Assembly: GCA_028023455.1 (NCBI GenBank)
Contig: JAQFVV010000181.1
Span: forward strand, 936,001 to 1,000,000
Length of the DNA stretch: 64,000 nt
Direction of reading: 5' to 3'
Source: Epiperipatus broadwayi
Taxonomy: Eukaryota > Onychophora > Udeonychophora > Euonychophora > Peripatidae
Below are positions 12,652 through 25,031 of this stretch, in pieces. A program made the position numbers and the translations under genes. Numbering within the stretch: position 1 is the first letter of the stretch; each line of letters opens with the position of its first letter. The notes beneath the pieces were generated by a model. That model was given only the letters and a program-made list of their open reading frames with translations, was not told the DNA's origin and did not search any database.

Positions 12652-12905
12652 ACATTTTTAATGATATGAATGGCTGAAGTGTTGGAGGGTGGAGACGTTT
12701 TTGAAGATATATCTTAATATAAACTGAGCATTTATTGCATATATTTTATGGAAGATGGTGATCTGGACAAACTTATGAGAGCTGATTCAGCACAAAATAT
12801 ATTTATTGGAGATCATTTATCTTTTTCACATGTATGTGTCTAGGTTTATCAGTTGTATAAGGTGCAGTGCATAGCTGTAGGGAGCTTAAAAGTCTGAGTT
12901 CAAGT
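12652..12905 (+). repeat. R repeat family, copy 3
   Basis: Second plus-strand copy, with the same order of blocks and the GCTGATTCAGC hairpin. CTGATGA is changed to CTTATGA here. Two direct copies plus one inverted copy within 1.1 kb suggest local duplication as well as transposition. Confidence 0.7.
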
Positions 12906-13270
12906 CCCTTCTAATTACATTAAATTTATCATAGACAATATATATATAAAACCAAAACTGTCTAACACTATACTAGCAAAAAATAAAAATGCAAAACCAT
13001 AAAACAATACAGTACTAGATTAAATTCAAAATTTTACCAAAATCCTTACACAACCATGGTTTCATCTACTACAAATAGACCTTCTCAAGTGAAAATCAAC
13101 CTAAAGGAAAACATATATATATACAAACAAACAAACCTTCCCATATATATATAAAACACATTCTAAACGGAAATATTTACTTTGATACATACAAGTAAAA
13201 AAAAAATCATTTACTTTAATGTACTGTATCTTAGTTATATTTTAAGCAAGAACAATTACTATATCATCTA
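12906..13270. other. AT-rich spacer
   Basis: Unique AT-rich sequence with short (TA)n runs. No gene or terminal repeats seen. Confidence 0.5.
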
Positions 13271-13520
13271 TTAAAATTCCAACCAATAGTAATTTATTTG
13301 CAATATCAGAAAGGATAATCTTTTAGGCAAAGTTCCAATATCAAGCTGAAGATTTAAGATTTGGATATAATATCTGATGGCTGTCAAAACAAACAGTTTA
13401 ATAAGCTGCTTAGCAAATTCAGTTTGATCAAATCGTTTCACATTTAGAAAAAATCTCTCCAGCAGTGCTGCAAAGTTATTATTTGCATCATGGATATTGA
13501 AATACCTGCCTTCTTCTCTG
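13271..13520 (-). CDS. Possible terminal exon of an unidentified protein-coding gene
   Basis: On the minus strand an open frame runs from beyond 13600 to TAA at 13271-13273. A pyrimidine-rich stretch ending in CTTAATCAG just upstream of about 13520 looks like a splice acceptor. From there about 82 codons read as plausible alpha-helical protein with mixed charged and hydrophobic residues (for example FAALLERFF and EFAKQLIKLF). An ATTAAA hexamer follows the stop by about 45 bases and could be a polyadenylation signal. I cannot name the family. No upstream exon was found to the right, so it may be part of a long-intron gene or a pseudogene fragment. Confidence 0.35.
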
Positions 13521-13809
13521 ATTAAGATCGAAAAAGATTTATAGGTTAAAAGATCCAAGGATACAGACATAAAATTAAGTATTAATTGTATTGTATTACA
13601 ACTAGAAAGTTTTACAAACAAACAAACAAAAAATCAACAGAATTACAAAGCAAATTTTAAAAAAATGTAATACAGGTATATGTATCTGAATTTAAAAATT
13701 ATACAAATTAAAATATAAAATTAAGAATGAATAGTATATTCTTTATCAAAAAGTGTATAATTTATAAACATTATTTTCTAAAGGAAAAAATCACATTTTT
13801 TTTATCCAA

Positions 13810-13847
13810 TTATATATATATATATATATTGCTCCCCCCCCTCTCTC

Positions 13848-13884
<37 letters not shown>
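13810..13884. repeat. Compound microsatellite (TA)n-C7-(CT)n-(AT)n-(GT)n
   Basis: Four simple-repeat blocks lie in direct succession: (TA)n, a C run, (CT)n, (AT)n and then (GT)12. Confidence 0.95.
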
Positions 13885-16030
13885 AAGTACATATGCAGAG
13901 TAATAATGATACGGTAGGCAAAAGCATAGAAAAACAATTGACGAGGAAGAGACATAATGCTGTTGTAAGATATTGATGCGAATTTATTTCAATTATTTTA
14001 AATTAAAAATTTATTTTATTAGAGAACAAGCAAGATTCAAACATCTATTATATTTGAAAACCATTCAGCTACTGTCTTTTTAACATTATAGACAAGGAAA
14101 AAGTATACTTGATTTGTCTACATCTCAAAAAGACACTACAACATATATGCGGTACAAGAAGGTTGACATTCGGTAATAGTTAAAGGCGAAGAAAAGAAAA
14201 TTTAGAAATAGTTCAATAAACACAATTTAGTTTTTTTTTTTGTTAGTGTAATTTATTTTTACATACATACACTGAAAGTTATATGTGTATTTCATGTTAT
14301 CTATTGAATTAAAATAAAGTTAAAATTGGAAGGAATAGAAATACATGCAGATTGTTCCAAATGCAAGTGATTACAATTAGAGTAATACGGCACCCAAGGA
14401 ATTTATGGAAAAAGAACTTTGTAGTTAGAAAGAAAAAATGAATGTACAAAATTGTTCACTTGTAATCCAATAAGAAAACAAATGATGAAAATATAATATA
14501 CGCAGAGATTTTCAAACTGATTGTGGTATAAAAAGAACGGACAACTTTGGAGCTGGTCTCTCCTGTTTTGTTGGCTATTGTCTTGAGTGCTGCATAGAGT
14601 GAAAGAACAAAAGGGGCTAATTGCATTTTTTTTTGTTTTCTCAAAGCCAGAATAAAATGCTCCCATCCAGAGCAGCTAATATGCAGAATCAATTTGTGTG
14701 ATGAATGAATAAAAAGCAGAGTGTTCGCCATCACCTTCTCTCATAAAAAGTTACCCAAACGCTTAGAGTCTAGGCTTTTTACTATAGACCAGAAATGTCA
14801 AAATGTTGCCAAATGAAGTCAAAATTTAACTACTATGGAGCCTTTTGTAAAAAGACCATGCATATTATAAAACTGATCCACGTGACCCCAAGGAACTTAC
14901 CGGTAATAGACTAAGTCATACAATAACTCAAGGCTGATTAAATATATGCACAAAGAAGTTTCCAACACAAATAGTTTCCTATTCTCCAATGAACTGTTTT
15001 ACTTAATTGATTAGCATTATTATCTGAATATGTGTGTATTGTACCAGTCAAAATATGTTTATCCATCTAACATGAGCTGGAACTCATAAAATGTACTTCA
15101 AACCCAGTTAAACTGGAGATTTAGGTAAGGGACCAACTTGAATTCTAATGAATAACATATAATGATGGCAAACGAGAATTTATTTTAAATCTGTCCCACT
15201 AGCAGAGCGGAGAAGACAATGAGACATCTATTAACTATGACTTAACTAAAATATGTATACACATGGCTGTAGGTTTGGAAGTGGAGAAAAAGGAATTCTA
15301 ACTACTCAAACAAGTTAGACAATAAAAATATAGTTTAATATAATGACAAATTATTATACATTATGATTTAATTATATACATTAGTGTGTGCATGAATGAG
15401 CAAGCGATCTACCAAGCAGTAGATGATTACATATTGCTATTCACGCTATTATTTATCATATGCTTTTTTATTCATTAAATGACATATACTATACATAAAC
15501 ACACATCTTTGGTGGGTCCAATATTAAGATGCCAATCAATTATTAGAAAGATTTTACATAAAATTGCTATTGACGTGTTTATATACGGTTCTGAAACATT
15601 GACTAACATATGATTTCGAGGAGGGTTCTGGGATTCATTACAGATATAATATAAATTATTTTCACACCCTTATGGTCATGATAGTAAATAAAACACATTT
15701 GAAAATTACACTTAATTTTATGACAACATATTAATTGAAAAACAAACATTTAAAGGACAGAATGCTTGATTTTCCCCAAGGCAAATACTCTTAAATACAA
15801 AAATACTAAATTACGATGGCAGGATTGTATAAGACTGACATAAATTTAATTAATAAAATTAGAAGTAGTTGGCATTTATATATATTTTGAGCAGAATGCA
15901 ATTTTAATATTAGAGCGTTAATTAAAATTTGGTCATACACAAAAGAAATAATAATACAAAAAAGTTTACGGTACTGACATCGTGTTGGAGAAATAACAGG
16001 AAAAAGGGCATGCTTCTGGACAAAAAACAA
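13885..16030. other. AT-rich sequence, no supported gene
   Basis: Open frames on the minus strand at 14403-14734 and 15806-16030 are low-complexity or lack protein-like composition. No repeats or RNA folds were recognised. Confidence 0.45.
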
Positions 16031-16270
16031 AATCTAAGACTCTCTTCTTGGGAAGTGCTTAGAGAAAAGTGGATAGGCACGCTGTGGATGTCACTGACGT
16101 GCAGAGGCCCTTTATATGAAGTGGATAAGCATAGCGTGGGCCAGGCATACTGGAATCATGGCCAGAGGTCTTTTTATATGACATCAGTGGTCCTGGGAAG
16201 ATCAACTATCCTCAGGACAAGGTTTGAGAAAAAATCTATGGGTTCAACCTTGTTGTAACGCCCAAATTAG
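16031..16270. repeat. GC-richer patch with two diverged internal units
   Basis: This stretch is much less AT-rich than its surroundings. It contains two related units, each beginning GTGGATA.GCA and ending TTTATATGA (about 16068-16120 and 16120-16182). The second contains extra sequence. A 109-codon frame at 15929-16258 covers it but has no recognisable domain and is probably incidental. A fragment of an old repeat is the simplest reading. Confidence 0.45.
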
Positions 16271-16428
16271 AAGCATGTAATATATATATATATACATATG
16301 AAGATAGGTCGAATGTCTGCAACGCAGTAATGATAAATGTCACAAATGACATTGAATAAAATTTACTGCTTTAAAATAAATGACTCTTGTTTGAATGCCA
16401 TAATTTAGACAAATAATACGCAGTGCTG

Positions 16429-16433
<5 letters not shown>

Positions 16434-16462
<29 letters not shown>
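16434..16462. repeat. (TA)n microsatellite
   Basis: Uninterrupted TA dinucleotides of about 29 bp. Confidence 0.95.
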
Positions 16463-16465
<3 letters not shown>

Positions 16466-17335
16466 AGAGAGATTTAGATTTCATTTACTAAAATATACAT
16501 TTAGATTTGACCCCTCCTTTTCTGATATTTAAAATAATTCAATCCCACCTTCATTGATTTTATAATAACTGGAATATTTAAGTACTGAATTTGATATTTT
16601 AAGAGTATGAAAAATAACGTAAAATTAGCAGTTACATAGAAAACAAATAAGTAACTCTTTCAGAATTTAATAAATAATATTTTTAAATTTCAAAGCGTTA
16701 ATTAACCTAAGTTCTGGATTCCCTGGGTAGAATCCAGAGTTGCAAATAACATATTTTTGTACTAGAACAAACAAAATGTTGACTCGTAAAACATTCTGGT
16801 AAGTATGTTAATTAATAATGCATTATGTTTTAAGAGGACATTAATAATCTTAATTCATGAAAGTGTACTTAAAAAGAAGAAAAGATTTTAGAAATTCAAC
16901 TCAGCAGATTGCTTGAGATTGGCATATTAATAATAAAAACATACATATAAAATCAAGTAATAAATACATATAAATAAATGACCACACCCAAGTTAAAGAA
17001 AGTTAGAGCATATGAGAGAGAATTAAATTTATAGAAATTATTTGAGAGCAATATACATATTATATATTAGAAATAAAGTTAAATGATACATTAGAAGTCT
17101 TGATAATATAGTTTGAGATTAGTTAGACTAGCTTAACTTGCAGCTTGAAAATTTACCATGCACCATTTTAAGAATCCATATTTCAAAGTCTGCTCATGCA
17201 TGGCAATTAGTTCTTAAATAACAGCAAGCTTATATTCAGTATTCCACAATTCTCCAGTTGGGCTTTTACTTCATTTCTGGGCAGCAGAATATTTAGGCAG
17301 CAGAAGACGACCCACAAGGGTTGGGAAAAGCTTTC
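16463..17335. other. AT-rich unique sequence
   Basis: No gene, RNA or paired repeats seen. It ends at the target-site duplication of the hAT element. Confidence 0.5.
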
Positions 17336-17343
17336 TACTAGAT

Positions 17344-17712
17344 CAGAGGTCCCCAACCTTTTTGCACTTAAGAACACATTCTATAATACTGGCCAGGTGG
17401 TGGGCACCATTTATTTTTTCAATGTAAATTTATAGTTGGATATTGTTAATAATACATATAATGTACAAAAAAAATATTTATTTCAAGAATAAAATTTTAA
17501 CATATAATTAACGTTTATATTTTTACACTGTAAAAGTATAGTATGCCCTACAATTTGATTACAATATATCACAATAATTTATAAAAAAATTTAAAAATTA
17601 AATTTATTTGTATCAGATAAATAAATTTTTTATTGTGTTCGATAGTGGAGGGCACACGTAAAATGGTCTGTGGGTACCATGGTGCCCATGGGCATAGGGT
17701 TGGGGACCCCTG
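17344..17712. mobile_element. hAT-type MITE with 8-bp target-site duplication
   Basis: A 369-bp element is bounded by near-perfect inverted termini. The left end reads CAGAGGTCCCCAACC and the reverse complement of the right end reads CAGGGGTCCCCAACC (14 of 15 match). It is flanked by identical 8-bp direct repeats, TACTAGAT, at 17336-17343 and 17713-17720. The CAG-starting termini and 8-bp duplications are the hallmark of hAT superfamily DNA transposons. No transposase frame is present, so it is a non-autonomous derivative. The AT-rich centre lies between two GC-richer ends that share GTGGGCACC-like and GGTGCCCA-like words in inverted order. Confidence 0.93.
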
Positions 17713-17720
17713 TACTAGAT

Positions 17721-20175
17721 CATTTTTAAGATTTCAAAGCAGCATGGAGACTAATAACAATCAGTTCTCTCAATAATAGCTAATCTGTTGGTGATTTAAA
17801 ATCAGACCACTTTATACTCCTGCCCAGGTATTTGAAGAATGCTTTCCATTACTTATCTCTAGCTCAAATGTAATCTTTAATCTAACAGAAATTTTACATT
17901 TCTTTGTCTATTGTTTTTGAAAGATGCAACTGTTAGATAACATTCCAAAAGTATATTCAAATCTATTTCCAGATTGGAAATAAATTTGACAAAATGTTTA
18001 TGACCAAAGTACAATCGTTAATCTTAATCCCCATTTTATTTTAAGTAAAAACTTTAATTAAAAATTCCTTCCCCAGATTAAAACAATAGTGTTTCCAATC
18101 CTTTAATTATTTTTGGACAATTAATGGTTGCATCTTCCATCTTGGATTTTATAAAATATACAGTTTAATAGGAAAAACAATTTAAAAAGAAAAAGTTTAA
18201 AAAATAGCGTATAATAAAATATTTTTAAAAAAATCAATATTTTGTTGGTATGTTTGGTCCTATATATATATTTGAGCCACACCTATGTACTTTAATAAAA
18301 AAGAATTAACAGTAATAAAAATCTTATTTAAAAGTTAAAATTTTATAACTTAAACATGCATCTCAAATATATATGTACAATATATAAATATGTGATCTAA
18401 AGGAGCAGGATGGGATATAGGGTTTAAACATAGGTTAGTATATAGAACTATGAAGCTCAATCTTAAGCTAAGATCGACTGCGTCAGTATGTTATTTTCAT
18501 TTTTATTAATAATACATCATTATCATCTAATATTTAGTTAGCTTGTTTTAATAAAAATATTTATCATTAATATAATCCTTTCATTGTATGGTCTTAATTT
18601 TGTTAGATTTTATTAAGTAGATATTTTGAGACATGTATAAATTACCTATACCAACATGTATGTTTAATAGTTGAACACAGGAAAATTAATGCAAAAGATT
18701 AAGTGACAAAAAAACAAAATTCTGATATTATATTTAGTTACTTGCCTTGAATCAATAGGATGCGATACAAATCAATGGCTACATATCCTGGTACCCTCAT
18801 AAACAAATAAAAATGATTTCATGGCAAATCGAATTAGAACAAAATTCTATCAGTTAATCAGGAATCATAACTATGTTGTAGAAATATACAAATTTACACA
18901 TGAACAGAATAAATCTTATATAGTTTGATTAACTAATGGATTATTCTGTGTAATGTACACACCATAACTTCAATAGTTGCACTTATTAAAAATGGTCTAT
19001 TTAATAGTAATAGCAATAAATATTATACAAACCAAAAAATAAATATAAGAATCCAGAACATAAAAAATGACTGAAACATGTTTAAAATTATAGATTATCA
19101 TATTAATGTAAACGAAAAGTAACCTTAATTATTACTGAAGTAGATGTTACTGTAATTTATTCTATGTCACATATTGTTGCTTTTTACTTGTCCATTGTTT
19201 GTGTTTTATTGTCGACATTAAATGTGAAATCAGGCTCCTATCAGGCTTTCCTTTATTTTAAAATCAGCACATTGAGTCGGAAATGAATATTTAGTAATTC
19301 TTAGGTAGAGTAAAAAAAGCTTTCTCCTGCAATGGGATATTTAAAGGGTATTTTAACTTTGTATTTGATTATTAGTTGAAACAACTGAAAATGTTAAAAA
19401 TAATATCATTTCTGATCAGAAGAATGTATGTTTTCACATTAGTAAGATTAGACAGAAAAGTCTTCATATAAAAAAAGTCAGTCATAGAATTACTCTAATC
19501 ACTAAGAATCACACATGATTCATGTAGCTTACGTTTAATTAGACAACTCTCTTCCAAATTTTAACCATGTCATGAGAAAGAATTTTTGTAATCATTAAAT
19601 GTCAACAGCCATCAAAATAAACTGAAAAAATAAATAAACTAGACATTCACCACTTAAATAAAACAGAAAAATAGTTGCATTTCACAATAACAGTTTTTAT
19701 TTAAAAACTTTGTTATAATGATATTGCTTTAGATTATGATTAGTTGTGTTATAGTATTAAATTGTGACTATGATAGCATAATGACTGGCTGAGATGCAAA
19801 CTTGGTTTTGAGGCCTTACTTTGATCTCTTGTTGAATGGTATATGCACTACTCTATATTGCTATGTAATTAGAATAAATAAAATTATTAGATTGATAGAA
19901 AGTTTGCATTTTATATCATATACAATTAAACCATTCTCACTTTAAAATTTATTTTATTAATCTTCAAAGAATTGTTAATAATCCTTATGAACAGGTTTAA
20001 CATCATATAAATGGTTTTCATTTAAAGATTATAACTGAAAGATAACAAAATTCCCTCTGGATATAAACTGAAAGTAAAAACATTATTTTTTTAATGCTTG
20101 ATAAATTTTATGACTATCTATTCCATCCACAACCCCATCATTATTCACAATTAAGAAGCATCTTATATATATAGA
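17721..20175. other. AT-rich unique sequence
   Basis: No convincing ORF, tRNA or terminal repeats. It ends where the minus-strand LTR element begins. Confidence 0.5.
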
Positions 20176-21654
20176 TGATAACAAAACCCACTACCTCTCA
20201 ATAGACAGATGTAGTCTACCAAATATGTATATATGATGTATCAATATACGTGCCTATGTATTTTTTTATTTAATTAAGTGGTTTTGACCCAAATATTATT
20301 ATTCCAAACTTATGGAATTATTCTCGCAACTGTAATATATCTCCAACGCGTATTTATGGTCGTCCGAAGGACACCAAGTGCCAATCCTATACGAATATAA
20401 GAATTATGCGAAGTGGATATATTACCAACAAGAATACTATTTATGTAATGTGAGAGAGGTTTTGGCCATCAGCTAGCTCAGACTCATGGTCGGGTGGTGT
20501 CACAGCCGAGAGTAGCTATGAATGGGGTTAAGATTTCTCTTTTTTTTAATCATAAAAAAAAAAAATAAAACTAGATAACTGGATCTATAAATAAATAACT
20601 AATTCCACTCTACTTCTTTGTATATTTATTTAATATTATAAAAAAAATGTATTTATTACTGTCATTTTTAAATCACACACGTACGCCATTCTTTCCATAA
20701 TAAATCTCTCATATGCACCCCAAGTAGTAAAAGTCGATACTACAAAAAAGTTTGTATCACATGACTTCCGACACTGATTACTTGATTATGTCCGCAATGG
20801 AATGAGGCTTTAAGGAAACCTTATTAATTAGTTCATATGTCACCTCCACTTATGATAGTAAGTAAAAAAACACAAGAATTTCCTTTTCACAAAGAAAAAT
20901 AAAATCATTAATTAAAGTTCTTTACCTGACTCTTCCTGGGAAGTAGTAAAAGCAGATTTATCTATCTATTACAGAGTTCCATTTCACAGGTAAATTAGGC
21001 AATTCAAGGTAACGATTTGAGATTCCTGTCTGTTGCCCAACGAGGTTCATTTGATTCTAAGCTGGAATTATGTGTTGTTTCGAGGCATCATGGTATTTGA
21101 ATCTGATGCGGCTTTCTTACCCCGACATATCTTTTGAAATCGTCATTATATATCAGTTAAATATTAAAACCGTTTAGGTGTTCACTGTTGTAGCTCTGCC
21201 GAAAAAGATCCAATGCATTCTGGGTGGCTCGCTTTTATAGCCCCCGTCCATTTGTTCTAGAAGCTTCTTTTTTATCTCATTTTCAATTTTTCAATGTGGA
21301 CTAACCAGATCTGTTAGACGTGTGAAAACTCGTGTCGTAGCTTCTATTGTAATATAACAGAAAATAGAATATCATTCTGCCAGAAACCACTAGTTTTTTT
21401 TTAAAGTATGAAACAAAATCTCGTTTCTCTCTTTTCACTACTTAATTCATTCATACACGCATTTGTCACATATATATATTTAAAAATGACAGAGTCCCTC
21501 CCCCCGCGTTTATGCATTTATAACCACCACCACCACCACGTAATAAACCACGTAATAAACCAAATTAAATATTATATATATATATATCTACGTCTACATG
21601 TTTACTGATTAAATAAATTTTATTTGTGACTGGGTTCGAACCCATTCTGTCACA
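20176..21654 (-). repeat. 3' LTR of the degenerate minus-strand element
   Basis: Directly repeated at 23001-24509. On the minus strand it begins TGTGACAGAATGGG and ends at the TGATAAC (plus-strand reading) at 20176. It contains a short (ACC)n near 21525-21540 and small TA runs. Open frames within it are shadows with no protein similarity. Confidence 0.9.
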
Positions 21655-21672
21655 ATACCCCCTCCTCCAAAC
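21655..21672 (-). promoter_or_regulatory. Polypurine tract of the minus-strand LTR element
   Basis: Read on the minus strand, GGAGGAGGGGGTAT lies directly before the TGTGAC start of the 3' LTR. A purine-rich run at this position primes plus-strand DNA synthesis in LTR retrotransposons. Confidence 0.8.
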
Positions 21673-21676
21673 GCCT

Positions 21677-22650
21677 TCAAATACATTTGCGTATTTTGAA
21701 CGGCTCTTTTCGTACAACACATGTATTTCTCCTCATATGTCCCTCTGCTTCTTTTCCTGATCCGAAGTTCAGCTTCTCAGGTGGTCTCTTCTCTTCCAGT
21801 GTTTCTCTCCATTTTGGAAAGGTATCTACTCCCGTTCTCTGCCCTCTTTCATCTTCTTTTACTGCTTCCCGATGCCCACCGTAGTCATACGAGCTCATGT
21901 CAATGGCATTGAGCAGCTCAGAAATCTCTCCCATTGATGCTTTCCCTGCCCCCAAGATCATCTGTTCCACTCTCATGGGCATACAGTGTCTTATAATGCA
22001 GAGCATATGACTCTCTATCATGTTGCATGCATCCAATGTCCACAGTCTAGCCACCTGTTTATGAAAAAATTGCAAATAGCTATCATTGCACCCTTCTTTA
22101 AATGTTTCTTGCATAATTTGATAGTGCGTTAACTCTTGCCTATCCTCGGACCAAAAAGCCTCTCTCACTTCTTTTCAATACTCTTCAAAAGTAGCCAGCT
22201 GTCAACCAAGCACATCCCACCATGACTGGGCATTGTCTGTGAGGTTGCCGCACATGATAATTATCCTACTTTCTTCCGCCATGGGATTTACATTGAAATA
22301 CTTTTCTAGGCTACGTAGATGCTCGACCGGTGCTTCCCCCATTCTACCTGCAAATGGACGAATTTTTAAGGATTCACATTCCCTCGCACCATCGTGTGAC
22401 TTATTATCACTGCCGGTTTTCCCGAGGGGTTTACTTGAGCATCTTGCTTCTGTTCATCTCCACTCTCCATATCTGTCTTTTCACCTTCCTGTTCACCCAA
22501 ATCATTCTCGTCTTTGATTCCCACTTTCTATTCTAATCTGTCCATTCTCTTTTCTATATCTCCGAATCTCAACTCTAGACATTCAAGCTTTTTCAAAATT
22601 CGCTCCAACATATTTTCCTGTTCCTCTTTTTCCAAATTCTTTTATTTTAT
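21677..22650 (-). pseudogene. Broken gag-like gene of the minus-strand LTR element
   Basis: The open part, 22168 down to 21677, reads as a gag-type capsid region. Upstream in the same frame (about 22412-22169) the protein similarity continues with features of the retrotransposon gag domain: a HLRSLEKYF segment, a stretch ending AQSWWDVLG and then EEY.KEVREAFW, which is the classic conserved pattern of Ty3/Gypsy-type gag. That part is interrupted by two in-frame stops and joined by a frame change to an upstream coiled-coil-like segment (about 22650-22430; KKLECLELRFGDIEKRMDRL). No zinc knuckle was seen before the frame ends at the polypurine tract. The deletion or decay removes everything normally downstream. 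Confidence 0.8.
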
Positions 22651-22980
22651 CTTTGATTAATGCCCGAAACCAACTACTCCATCCCAGCACCCTGCACTGC
22701 CTTCCTGTTAGCCACTTTACCTCTCAAAACCTCATCCAATTAGACAAAGAAATTAAAAATAATAGATATGTTTGACCTACTGCACAGCTACGAACTGACA
22801 AAACTGGTTATTTCTTAATAGATATACATTTAATAAATTAACGCCCTTCGATTTATTTAACACTTCATTTGAACTATATATCTAAACAACCTTTCTTCAA
22901 TAAAATATAAAACTTTTCACTTTATTAATGTTTTTCTGATCTCTCATAACTCTCCCCATTCCACTCTACTTCTCTCTGAA

Positions 22981-23000
22981 GCCCTTTAGTTGGGATGCCA
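22981..23000 (-). promoter_or_regulatory. Primer-binding site of the minus-strand LTR element
   Basis: On the minus strand TGGCATCCCAACTAAAGGGC starts immediately after the inner edge of the 5' LTR. A TGG start adjoining the LTR is what complementarity to a tRNA 3' CCA end predicts. The tRNA species was not determined. Confidence 0.7.
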
Positions 23001-24509
23001 TTATAGGAAAACTCACTACCTCTCACTAGACAGATGTACTCTACCGAATATGTATATATGATGTATCAATATACGTGCCTATGTATTTTTTTATTTAATT
23101 TAAGTGGTTTTGACCCAAATATTATTCCAAACTTATGGATTTATTCTCACAACTGTAATATAACCCCAACACGTATTTATGGTTGTCCGAAGGACACCAA
23201 GTGCCAACCCTATATGAATATAAAAATTACACGAAGTGGATATATTACCAACAAGAATACTATTTACGTAATGTAAGAGAGGTTTTGGCCATCAGCTAGC
23301 TCAGTCTCATGGTCGGGTGGCATCACAGCCGAGAGTAGCTACGAATGGGGTTAAGATTTCTCTTTTTTTTTAAAACATAAAAAAATAATAACAACTAGAT
23401 AACTGGATCTATAAATAAATAACTAATTCCACTCTACTTCTTTGTATATTTATTTAATATTATAAAAAAAAATGTATTTATTACTGTCATTTTTAAATCG
23501 CACACGTATGTCATTCTTTCCATAATAAATCTCTCATTCGCAACTCAAGTAGTGAAAGTCGATACTATGAAAAAGTTTGTATCACATGACTTCCGACACT
23601 GATTACTTGATTATGTCAGCAATGGAACGAGGCTTTAAGGAAACCTTATTAATTAGTTCATATGTCACCTCCACTTATGATAGTAAGTAAAAAAACACAA
23701 GAATTTCCTTTTCACAAAGAAAAATAAAATCATTAATTAAAGTTCTTTACCTGACTCTTCCCGGGAAGTAGTAAAAGCAGATTTATCTATCTATTACAGA
23801 GTTCCGTTCCACAGGTAAATTAGGCAATTCAAGGTAACGATTTGAGATTCCTGTCCATTGGCCGACGAGGTTCATTTGATTCCACGCTGGAATTATGTGT
23901 TGTTTCAAGGCATCATGGTTTTATTAGTTGAGGCAGCTGCAGCAGGTTGGGATTAGAGGTTTGAATCCGATGCGGCTTTCTTACTCCGACATTTCTTTTG
24001 AAATCGCCATTATATATCAGTTAAATATTAAAACCATTTAGGTGTTCACTGTTGTAGTTCTGCTGGAAAAAGATCCAATGCATTCTGGGTGGCTCACTTT
24101 TATAGCCCCATCCATTTGTTCTAGAAGCTTCTTTTTTTCTCATTTCTGATTTTTCAATGTGGACTAACCAGATCTGTTAGACGTGTGAAAACTCGTGTCG
24201 TAGCTTCTATTGTAATATAATAGAAAATAGAATCTCATTCTGCCAGAAACCTCTAGTTTTTTTTTAAAGCGTGAAACAAAATCTCATTTCTCTCTTTTCA
24301 CTACTTAATTCATTCATACACGCATTTGTCACACACACACATATATATATATATATCATTTAAAAATGTTAGAGTCCCTCCCCCTGCATTTATGTATTTA
24401 TAACCACCACCACATAATAAACCAAATTAAATATCATATATATCTACATCTACATGTTTACTGATTAAATAATTTTATTTGTGACTGGGTTCGAACCCAT
24501 TCTGTCACA
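23001..24509 (-). repeat. 5' LTR of the degenerate minus-strand element
   Basis: Directly repeats 20176-21654. It carries about 35 bp not in the other copy (around 23910-23950, containing GAGGCAGCTGCAGCAGG) and a (AC)n-(AT)n microsatellite at 24330-24357 replacing a shorter TA run in the other copy. An 80-codon open frame at 23034-23276 has no recognisable similarity. Confidence 0.9.
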
Positions 24510-25031
24510 ATATATATGTATATAACTATTAGAAACCAGTCAACACTTAGACAATCCCAATATAGATAACAACAATCAAGAATTTCAAACTGTTGTCATG
24601 GCAACATCTTTTAGCAATAGAGGTAGAATCCCATCTCCATTAATGGTCTCATATATTTATAAAGACACTAAAGATTACAACTTAATTACTGAGATTGAAA
24701 TTATTGATTATATATAGAAACAACTGCATATTGTTAGATGAAATTCACATATAGAAAACAAATCTTATCAGCATCATATAATGTTCTTTAATTTCAACAG
24801 TGAGTCTAAATAAAATGTCATAGGTAAAAGCCAGAAGTTAAACTATATTGAAATCCAAACTAATGTAAACAAGAAGCATCAACAAAGACCTTAAAAGCTA
24901 ATAAACAAACATACTTTAAAATTATATATACAAAATAAGATTAATAAAATAATCATTTAAAAATTTTAAAACTCCTAAAACATATATATATATATATATT
25001 GAATTAGAGATTTTCATGGATTTTTAATAAG
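24510..25031. other. AT-rich unique sequence
   Basis: No gene or repeat pair recognised, apart from a short (TA)n run near 24981-25000. Confidence 0.5.

Larger units (their letters stand above)
20176..24509 (-). mobile_element. Degenerate LTR retrotransposon, minus strand, internally deleted
   Basis: Two direct repeats of about 1.48 and 1.51 kb (20176-21654 and 23001-24509) flank a 1.35-kb interior. In minus orientation the LTR starts TGTGACAG and ends near GTTATCA. A primer-binding site abuts the 5' LTR, a polypurine tract abuts the 3' LTR, and the interior encodes a broken gag-like protein on the minus strand. No protease, reverse transcriptase or integrase remains; an autonomous element would need several more kilobases. 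The LTRs differ by many substitutions and a roughly 35-bp indel near 23910-23950, so the insertion is older than the element at 46 kb. A clean target duplication could not be defined because the flanks are TA-rich. Confidence 0.9.

Noticed and set aside
21687-22536. Plus-strand open frames of 63-94 codons
   Set aside because: They are antisense shadows of the minus-strand gag remnant, which has clear gag-like residues.
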